Positions 1 through 5,373 of a DNA stretch of 5,994 nucleotides are shown here, piece by piece. The stretch is from Bacteroidota bacterium (GTDB lineage: Bacteria; Bacteroidota; Bacteroidia; AKYH767-A; JABDAW01). The stretch covers positions 1 through 5,994 of the forward strand of contig JAHEYM010000023.1 in assembly GCA_023251595.1 (NCBI GenBank). Direction: 5' to 3'. The position numbers and the translations under genes were made by a program. How positions within the stretch are numbered: position 1 is the stretch's first letter; every line of letters begins with the position of its first letter. Under the pieces are notes generated by a model. The model saw only the letters and a list, made by a program, of their open reading frames with translations. It was not told the origin of the DNA and searched no databases.

Positions 1-278
1 GTATCCTGTAGCAAAAGAAATTGTTCATCCGTTCGATTAAGCGCATAAAGGACTTTTAATGTATCAGGTGAATGGGTGGTTCCAACCCAACCTAGACTGT
101 CTTTTTTTAGCGGGAACAAGTGATATTTTACTTCGGGTCTGCCAATCTTAGTTTGTTCGATTGCCTTTTTATCAGCTACTTTTATAGCTGTAGCGTCATT
201 TTTCGGTTTGCTTTCGGAACAATGAGAAAACAAAAAAACAATTACAAGAAGATAAAAAGAATACCTTAGGTATTTCAT
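1..278 (-). CDS. Putative lipoprotein, N-terminal fragment; possible L,D-transpeptidase-like protein
   Basis: Only the first 92 codons lie in the window; the gene continues past the left edge. The ATG at 278-276 is followed by a hydrophobic segment (residues 8-18, SFYLLVIVFLF) and Cys20 in the context Phe-Ser-His-Cys. This looks like a lipoprotein signal (signal peptidase II), though His at -1 is atypical. The mature part starts SESKPKND and is then charged and soluble. Around residues 75-92 it reads VLYALNRTDEQFLLLQDT. From memory, a similar 'ALNR-D...DT' stretch precedes the YkuD catalytic domain in Bacteroidota L,D-transpeptidases, enzymes that cross-link peptidoglycan. That match is suggestive only, and the catalytic His/Cys motif would lie outside the window. 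The start is 14 bases after the stop of the upstream gene, so co-transcription is likely. It could equally be an unrelated envelope lipoprotein. Confidence 0.6.
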   Translation of the reverse strand, partial: MKYLRYSFYLLVIVFLFSHCSESKPKNDATAIKVADKKAIEQTKIGRPEVKYHLFPLKKDSLGWVGTTHSPDTLKVLYALNRTDEQFLLLQD

Positions 279-292
279 TCAAATATAATTCA

Positions 293-2278
293 TTACTTGT
301 ATTTTTCTAACTGAGCACTTATTCGGGCTGAAAGTTGTGTTTGTTTATATAAGTCGCACATCGCAACCATCTCTGCCAAAGTTTTTTTATCATCTTCACA
401 CGATTTGGGTGGCGTGTAAAGAAGTGTGGCCTTTCCACAAGCATCCAATCTTTTCGTAACAACCGTTAATAATTCATCCATCAGATCATTCGCTTTTTTT
501 GTTTTGCCTGTTTTATAATACAGTTCAGCAAATTTTTCATCGAAAAGATCAACCTGAACAAATTGTGCCGGGAATGATTCCATATATTTATCAACTAGTT
601 TCAGAGTACTGTCAGTCCTGTTTTTATCGAGAAGAGCGGATGCGACATTAAAAAAACAGTATTTGTAATTTAAACAAAAGGTATTCTGATCATCATCCGG
701 TTTACTCTTGATATCATAATTAAAAACGTACATCAGTTTATCGAACGATTTATCCAACAATACATTATATCCTCCTTTAAATCCACCAAGATTTCTGTTT
801 TTCACCGGAAGTAGTCTCAATGCCTGCCCCTCAAGATAAACGTAATCCTCCAGTCCACACAAATCAGAATTAGCAACTGTTATGGCGAAATATATAGGAC
901 GATGCCATATATTTTCACTAATAATTTCGAGCGCAGCAATCTGTGATTTCAATATATAATAAGCATTCAATTTAAAAGAAATTTTATCTGCAATATCTTT
1001 TTCCATAGTCCGATCAATCATTTTACGTGCATACGATTTCTGTTTATCGGCGGGTATATATACATTTCTGTTCGAATAAAAAACCGGTGTTTTATCATCA
1101 GGTCCTGACTTATTCAATGAAGAAGCGGCAACCGATACCTTATCCAGAAAAGAAGAAAGGGTGATCGGCTCTTCTGAGCCGGTGGCTTTGCAAGCCATAT
1201 AATCCAGAATCGTACTTTTATATTGCACAGTATTGATGCGACATTCGAGTTTAAGACCTTTGTCTGCTTCCTTTCTCACCTGTTCGATATATTCACCCAG
1301 ATTTAACAAACTGAGATTTACGACCAGCACATCTTTTCTAAAACCTTTAATCTTCTGCACATACCAAAGCGGATACGTATCATTATCGCCGTTGGTAAAA
1401 AGCACTCCATTTTCACCACAAGAGAGCAAACAATTCTTCGCATAATTCAAATAAAACGAATCATACAATTCATCATTCAAAAATTTTTCCGCTCTGCTTT
1501 CCTTATCATAATTCAGCAGGCGATAATAATAATCCATCACTGAATTCGAATATTTTGTCCACACTTTCCCGATGAATGTCCTGAAATTCGGGTTCTGAAG
1601 AAAAAGTTTTTTGTAAGTTCCAATCTCCAATTCCGCATTTTGACAATACTTTGAAAATTTTTCATTATCAGACAAATTCACATACTTTGCGCTCGATAAA
1701 GCATGATACGTATAATGAGGCATAATAAAACCATAAGAATAATTTCCATACGCGCGGGCAAGACCATGCATGAGCGTGTCGGGCAAATCATGTATATTTC
1801 CGAGTAGTTTTATTAAATCTTCATCCCAACCATCATAACCGTAATAAGGAAGTGCATTGAAAAAATATTTTTCGTAGGCATCAGAGAATTCGTGAGCGAT
1901 TCGGGTGGCATCATAAGTTCCGGCATCCATTTTATCCAGATCCGGTTTTTCATATCTTAATTTATCTGAAGACCATAACTGAGTACTTGAGACTACTTTC
2001 GCTTCAAGTGAATTATCAATCATAACAGCCGTCCAACCGCTTTCCTTCTTTTCAAATCGTATGGCAAATTTTCCAGTTGAGCTTGCGGAATGATTTGATG
2101 AAATTTGTTTTTGATATTTCGGGAAGAAATAATCTTTCACTTCTTCGTAGGAAGGATAATTTCTATATTTCACTGTCAACTCATTGCCGGTTTGAGCGGG
2201 AAGGTAAATTGAGAAACAGAAACAGAAGGAAAAAGAGAGAGAAACAGAAAAACACTTAAAATATCTGGGTAAATTCAA
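293..2278 (-). CDS. Secreted protein related to the soluble C-terminal region of DUF2723 proteins
   Basis: The product has 661 residues if started at the TTG at 2278-2276. Residues 2-29 then form a good signal peptide ending LPAQ/TG, so the protein should be periplasmic or outside the cell. No later membrane span is evident. Residues 295-306 read TNGDNDTYPLWY, followed by a segment with VVNLSLLN. Residues 460-471 (RPIYFAITVANS) and 475-492 (GLEDYV...EGQALRLLPV) follow. Together these match, from memory, the conserved soluble tail of Bacteroidota DUF2723 membrane proteins, in which an N-terminal multi-span domain is glycosyltransferase-like. That membrane domain is missing here. Residues about 130-280 and 535-620 look helical and repeat-like. 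There is no ATG before the signal peptide; the alternative start is a GTG at 2335 that lies inside a palindromic repeat and would add 19 residues. The biochemical role is unknown. The family resemblance is fairly sure, the start less so. Confidence 0.82.
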   Translation of the reverse strand: MNLPRYFKCFSVSLSFSFCFCFSIYLPAQTGNELTVKYRNYPSYEEVKDYFFPKYQKQISSNHSASSTGKFAIRFEKKESGWTAVMIDNSLEAKVVSSTQLWSSDKLRYEKPDLDKMDAGTYDATRIAHEFSDAYEKYFFNALPYYGYDGWDEDLIKLLGNIHDLPDTLMHGLARAYGNYSYGFIMPHYTYHALSSAKYVNLSDNEKFSKYCQNAELEIGTYKKLFLQNPNFRTFIGKVWTKYSNSVMDYYYRLLNYDKESRAEKFLNDELYDSFYLNYAKNCLLSCGENGVLFTNGDNDTYPLWYVQKIKGFRKDVLVVNLSLLNLGEYIEQVRKEADKGLKLECRINTVQYKSTILDYMACKATGSEEPITLSSFLDKVSVAASSLNKSGPDDKTPVFYSNRNVYIPADKQKSYARKMIDRTMEKDIADKISFKLNAYYILKSQIAALEIISENIWHRPIYFAITVANSDLCGLEDYVYLEGQALRLLPVKNRNLGGFKGGYNVLLDKSFDKLMYVFNYDIKSKPDDDQNTFCLNYKYCFFNVASALLDKNRTDSTLKLVDKYMESFPAQFVQVDLFDEKFAELYYKTGKTKKANDLMDELLTVVTKRLDACGKATLLYTPPKSCEDDKKTLAEMVAMCDLYKQTQLSARISAQLEKYK

Positions 2279-2329
2279 GGTAGGTGTATATATATATGAA
2301 ATTAAACTGATTAACTCAAGAGTTTTTTT

Positions 2330-2405
2330 CCTCACCCTTGGTCCCTCTCCCGTCGGAGAGGGAATTCGACTCCCTTCTCCCTTGGGAGAAGGGCTGGGGA
2401 TGAGG
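2330..2405. repeat. 76-bp compound palindromic repeat with two perfect hairpins
   Basis: The ends are complementary: CCTCA at 2330-2334 and TGAGG at 2401-2405. The outer 22-base arms match at 16 of 22 positions, with several mismatches becoming G-U pairs in RNA. Inside are two perfect hairpins. The first has stem CCCTCTCC (2343-2350), loop CGTC and GGAGAGGG (2355-2362). The second has stem CCCTTCTCCC (2372-2381), loop TT and GGGAGAAGGG (2384-2393). A spacer AATTCGACT separates them. The G+C content is far above that of the surroundings. From memory, very similar sequences are dispersed through many bacterial genomes as non-coding repeats. No U-tract follows on the transcribed minus strand, so it is not a standard intrinsic terminator. 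It may affect mRNA stability or expression between the flanking genes. Confidence 0.85.
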
Positions 2406-2407
2406 CC

Positions 2408-2791
2408 TCACATGACTACTTTAATATATTTCCGCGTGGTGGACGTTCCGCCTTCCGGTGTTTCGTAAACATTAATTATTGTATTTGGATTGATCACTGT
2501 AAATGTCCATCTGTACACACCCCCATCGCCGCGGGGTGTCCAATCCATCCGAAATACATTCTCAGCAATCTGGTGATATATATAGATGTGTCCTTCCGCA
2601 TCCATTTTCACCCCGCCCACAATATTCTCAAGTGTACGCGGGTTCCCGTCATCGCGAATCCAGGTGCCCGTAAGATTATACCCACCCGGTGGAATTACCT
2701 GAGCGGGTGGAGTTACCTGCGCAAATACAGAAACAGTTCGAAGAAAGAGAAAGAGTAAAACTAAACAGGATAATTTATGTGATGATTTCAT
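2408..2791 (-). CDS. Small secreted protein of unknown function
   Basis: The product has 127 residues. The ATG at 2791-2789 is preceded by an A-rich leader (AAAATAAAAAAA) and followed at once by a good signal peptide, residues 1-25, with Lys-rich start, Leu/Phe core and end VFAQ. This start is preferred over in-frame upstream ATG and TTG codons reaching back to 2845, which would add a charged extension. The mature protein begins with a Pro-rich repeat (QVTPPA, QVIPPG; residues 25-36). A compact, probably beta-strand domain of about 90 residues follows, with TGTW at 41-44, DAEG at 64-67, Trp84 and Trp95. The strand-turn pattern and the TGTW start recall small lipocalin-like or other beta-barrel secreted domains, but I recognise no family. 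No catalytic motif is visible. Palindromic repeats occupy the spacers on both sides. Confidence 0.72.
   Translation of the reverse strand: MKSSHKLSCLVLLFLFLRTVSVFAQVTPPAQVIPPGGYNLTGTWIRDDGNPRTLENIVGGVKMDAEGHIYIYHQIAENVFRMDWTPRGDGGVYRWTFTVINPNTIINVYETPEGGTSTTRKYIKVVM
2688..2722. repeat. 18-bp tandem duplication inside the small secreted gene
   Basis: GGTGGAATTACCTGAGC (2688-2704) and GGTGGAGTTACCTGCGC (2706-2722) match at 15 of 17 positions with an 18-base period. The duplication keeps the frame and encodes the two six-residue units QVTPPA and QVIPPG just after the signal peptide. It lengthens a Pro-rich linker in the mature N-terminus. Confidence 0.75.
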
Positions 2792-2844
2792 TTTTTTTAT
2801 TTTTGTTTTGATGGACATCATCCTTTGCTGACATCTTTCATCCA

Positions 2845-2869
2845 AGACATTGTATGCAACGTCTCTACA
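2845..2869. repeat. Diverged copy of a short palindromic interspersed repeat
   Basis: Read on the minus strand, this stretch begins TGTAGAGACGTTGCATACAA and continues TGTCT. It contains an 8-bp stem, AGACGTTG with CAATGTCT, counting one G-U pair, around a CATA loop. From memory, a common interspersed palindrome in Bacteroidota and cyanobacteria has halves GTAGAGACGTTGCA and TGCAACGTCTCTAC. Here one half is intact and the other has decayed. It begins 3 bases after the stop codon of the TPR-like gene. No U-run follows in the direction of transcription, so terminator activity is not supported. Confidence 0.6.
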
Positions 2870-2872
2870 TTT

Positions 2873-5278
2873 TTATTTCATCGATTTCCATTGCTTCACA
2901 AACGCATTTTTAAAGATTTTCATTTTACTGTCGCCGTCCGTATATTTTAAGGCGGCCTGAGAAGGATCTTTAATAGTGGAACCGGGTCTGTCTTTTAATG
3001 CGTATTGCACTCCTAACGATTCGAGTGAAGACTTCATATAATTAGGTGGTGTTCCCCGTTTGATAATTAATTTATATAATTCAAGTGATTTATCAAGATT
3101 CTTCTTTGAGAGATAATCATCAGCGACTCTCATAATAAATCCATTGCTGTTGGTGGAAGTTGCGAAATCACACAACTCAGGATTTTCGAGACCGTACTTC
3201 ATCACATCGAACTTTACATAATAAGTTCGGGCATCGTTATATTTTGATATAGCAGGTAGATACTGAGCATTATTTTGCAGATTCATGACTTCTCTAATTA
3301 ATTTCTGATAAGTAGAAGGTGCAGCAATATTAAGTCTCTCATCGCGTGCCTGATTGGCACTTAGATTACACGTCGAATTCGAATCGGCAACTGCAATTGA
3401 ATTATCGAAATCATCCGATGCCTCCAGATATTGATGAACGGCCAATGCATTTTTTCCTTTATCAAACCAATTATCCGCCCTCTTTTGCGCATTCAGACAA
3501 TCCTGTGAAAACATTTTCGATTTAATATCTCTGATTCCTTTTGTAATTTCCTCATCGCCGCTCAGATTATATTTTGAGGACAACGAATTAATCCTGTCCA
3601 AATTGTCTTTTGCCTCTCTCATGTGATTGGAGTGCACATTATCATTGGCATCATCAATCATACCTACTACAATTCTTTTAGCCGCATCCTGTTTCATAGA
3701 AGGAGCATCATTATTCAACCTGACAGAATAAATATTCGAATAATTATCCGCAGAATCCAATCTCAAAAGCGCATCCTGATATTGATTCTTTTGATAAAAT
3801 GATTTCCCATTCTCCACCATTTTATCGTATCTTCCCTGTTGAACGGGTGTATAAATTGTATTCGGATCGTCAGTTGAATTCACCTGAATATTATTTGCTT
3901 TGCGATATGAATCGGCTTGACCGGCCAATCTTTCAGCCGCATCATAATTGCCACCATTCAGCGCTGACCGGGCATCTGACATAGTTTCCATATATATACC
4001 CAGGTTCGATTTCTGCACTCCCTGAGAAAGTTGATCAGAACAAATCATACCACGAATGGTCTCGCACATAGACCGCGCCCGTGCGTAAGATTCAAGAGCC
4101 TGATCATAATTCCCCCGATTGTTGAAACCCGATGCATCATTCAGATATCGTGTATATATATTATTGAGTAAATCCATTGTATATCTCTGCGTTTCCGGAT
4201 CAGGATTCATGATAGACATAATTCTGCGAGAACGATCTTCTGCGTCGTTTAAATTTCCTCCTTCATAAGCCATTCTTGCAAGCCTGTATGCAGCCGGTGC
4301 ATATAAAGGATTAACACCAAGAGACTGATTAAAAAAACCAATTGCATTAATATTGTCCCCGGCCGCCAATGCCTGGATACCTTTATTATACCAAGCCGCA
4401 TCCATTGCGTTACTCAGCATGTTCAATGCTGTTCTTTTCTGAAAATCAATCGTTTTTAAATTAGCAAGTTTTTGCAGATAACCCGCAGGATCAAAAGAAC
4501 GAAGATTCAACGTGTTAATAAATGTATTTCCGTCTGCCACCTCAATAAGTGTCTCCGCATTCAGCAATTCGGTATTCGCAAGCATTGCCTGACCCGGTTC
4601 AGTTGTATTTATCGATTGAATGCGTGGAAGAATTCCATCCAATTGTGATGAGGTAAAATAATAATTATCAATATCACCGATACGGTTCTCAAAATTCTGA
4701 ATATCCGCAGGCGAATAAATAAGATGTGTTTCAACAATCTGAAGCATCGGATTTGTGAGTGTGCTGTCAGTAATAATAATCGAGCCGACTTCAGACTGCC
4801 CACCAATAACCCTGATATGATCGAGTGTAAACGGTTTGGTAATTCTGCGCATTCCAAAAATCAGATTTCCATGAATATTAATCCATGAGGGTATTAGAAA
4901 CGCACCCATATTAAATCCCTTATACATCATATCTCCCGAACAAACAATTTGGGAGTGCTCGAAAGTTACATTAATTTTATACCCGTTTCGCGTAACTCTA
5001 TCCGCCTGAACGAGGGAAATAACATATTCAACATTATTCACCGGTTTATTTTCACCCTCGGCTATTTTCGAAATAAGAATGGAGCTTTCACTTCCCCGTT
5101 TGACGGCTAAACCTTCGTAACGGAAGAGAAAAGATTTTGGCTGTTGATCCTGAGATATAAGTTGAACCTGAGCAAAAACAGGCAAAATAAATATATTCAT
5201 CAGAATAATACAAGAATATAATTTAAAATCCGACGTTTTGTGTTTCATCATGTTCGAATATTTGTTCGCTTCAATCAT
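2873..5278 (-). CDS. Large secreted TPR-like repeat protein
   Basis: The product has 801 residues from the ATG at 5278. Two further ATGs at 5251 and 5248 could start it instead; from 5248 the signal peptide would be a more typical 27 residues. The signal ends LPVFAQ/VQ (Ala36-Gln37). Residues about 40-185 look beta-rich and carry no motif I recognise. Residues about 190-290 look helical. From about 296 onward there are repeated helix-turn-helix units of the TPR kind, clearest at 296-360 (NKGIQALAAGDNINAIGFF, then a unit with YRLARMAYEGGNLNDAED), 384-410, 433-460, 486-512, 656-690 and 713-740. Units are spaced irregularly and several are degenerate. TPR arrays bind proteins, so a scaffold or adaptor role in the periplasm or at the outer membrane is plausible, but the partner is unknown. 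It is the first gene of the leftward group, with a candidate promoter about 50 bases upstream. Confidence 0.85.
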   Translation of the reverse strand: MIEANKYSNMMKHKTSDFKLYSCIILMNIFILPVFAQVQLISQDQQPKSFLFRYEGLAVKRGSESSILISKIAEGENKPVNNVEYVISLVQADRVTRNGYKINVTFEHSQIVCSGDMMYKGFNMGAFLIPSWINIHGNLIFGMRRITKPFTLDHIRVIGGQSEVGSIIITDSTLTNPMLQIVETHLIYSPADIQNFENRIGDIDNYYFTSSQLDGILPRIQSINTTEPGQAMLANTELLNAETLIEVADGNTFINTLNLRSFDPAGYLQKLANLKTIDFQKRTALNMLSNAMDAAWYNKGIQALAAGDNINAIGFFNQSLGVNPLYAPAAYRLARMAYEGGNLNDAEDRSRRIMSIMNPDPETQRYTMDLLNNIYTRYLNDASGFNNRGNYDQALESYARARSMCETIRGMICSDQLSQGVQKSNLGIYMETMSDARSALNGGNYDAAERLAGQADSYRKANNIQVNSTDDPNTIYTPVQQGRYDKMVENGKSFYQKNQYQDALLRLDSADNYSNIYSVRLNNDAPSMKQDAAKRIVVGMIDDANDNVHSNHMREAKDNLDRINSLSSKYNLSGDEEITKGIRDIKSKMFSQDCLNAQKRADNWFDKGKNALAVHQYLEASDDFDNSIAVADSNSTCNLSANQARDERLNIAAPSTYQKLIREVMNLQNNAQYLPAISKYNDARTYYVKFDVMKYGLENPELCDFATSTNSNGFIMRVADDYLSKKNLDKSLELYKLIIKRGTPPNYMKSSLESLGVQYALKDRPGSTIKDPSQAALKYTDGDSKMKIFKNAFVKQWKSMK

Positions 5279-5311
5279 ATATTTCTTCTACCGTTTAATA
5301 AGCTTTTAAAG

Positions 5312-5346
5312 TTTGGGATTCGGGTACAAAAGTAATGGAATTTTTG
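5312..5346 (+). promoter_or_regulatory. Candidate promoter for the rightward OmpA-like gene
   Basis: TTTG at 5312-5315 and AATTTTTG at 5339-5346 (7 of 8 against TAnnTTTG) are separated by 23 bases. Transcription would start near 5352 and leave a leader of about 20 bases before the ATG at 5374. The element interleaves with the leftward promoter, so the two may interfere. It is weaker than the leftward match. Confidence 0.35.
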
Positions 5347-5360
5347 ATCTCTAACTTCAA
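5327..5360 (-). promoter_or_regulatory. Candidate Bacteroidota promoter for the leftward genes
   Basis: On the minus strand TACTTTTG (5334-5327) matches the TAnnTTTG -7 consensus of Bacteroidota promoters exactly. A TTG (5360-5358) lies 23 bases upstream as a possible -33 element, at the long end of the usual spacing. Transcription would start near 5320, giving a leader of about 40 bases to the ATG at 5278, or about 70 to the ATG at 5248. This is a sequence match only. Confidence 0.5.
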
Positions 5361-5373
5361 TCATAACTATCGT

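Noticed and set aside
1233..1445. Plus-strand open frame of 70 codons
   Set aside because: It lies wholly opposite a well-supported coding region with conserved motifs, and shows no protein-like features.
2077..2259. Plus-strand open frame of 60 codons
   Set aside because: It lies opposite the start of the DUF2723-related gene. Its Arg/Lys-rich end arises from the polypurine tract, and it has no promoter or leader.
2287..2297. TATATATATAT tract as a promoter for the DUF2723-related gene
   Set aside because: It does not match TAnnTTTG, and no TTG lies at the expected distance; it is only about 10 bases from the likely start codon.
2311..2329. Plus-strand terminator-like AACTC-AA-GAGTT followed by T residues
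   Set aside because: The stem is 5 AT-rich base pairs with a 2-base loop, and no plus-strand gene ends upstream of it.
2330..2405. Intrinsic terminator for the small secreted gene
   Set aside because: The hairpins are strong, but the transcribed strand continues into an A-run rather than a U-run, so the standard terminator form is absent.
2573..2758. Plus-strand open frame opposite the small secreted gene
   Set aside because: The minus-strand gene has a signal peptide and A-rich leader; this frame has neither.
3799..3984. Plus-strand open frame of 61 codons inside the TPR-like gene
   Set aside because: Antisense to a continuous TPR-like coding region, with no supporting signal.
4609..4857. 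Minus-strand open frame of 82 codons in another phase of the TPR-like gene
   Set aside because: The hydrophobic, Leu/Ile-rich product comes from out-of-frame reading; the main frame is uninterrupted there.
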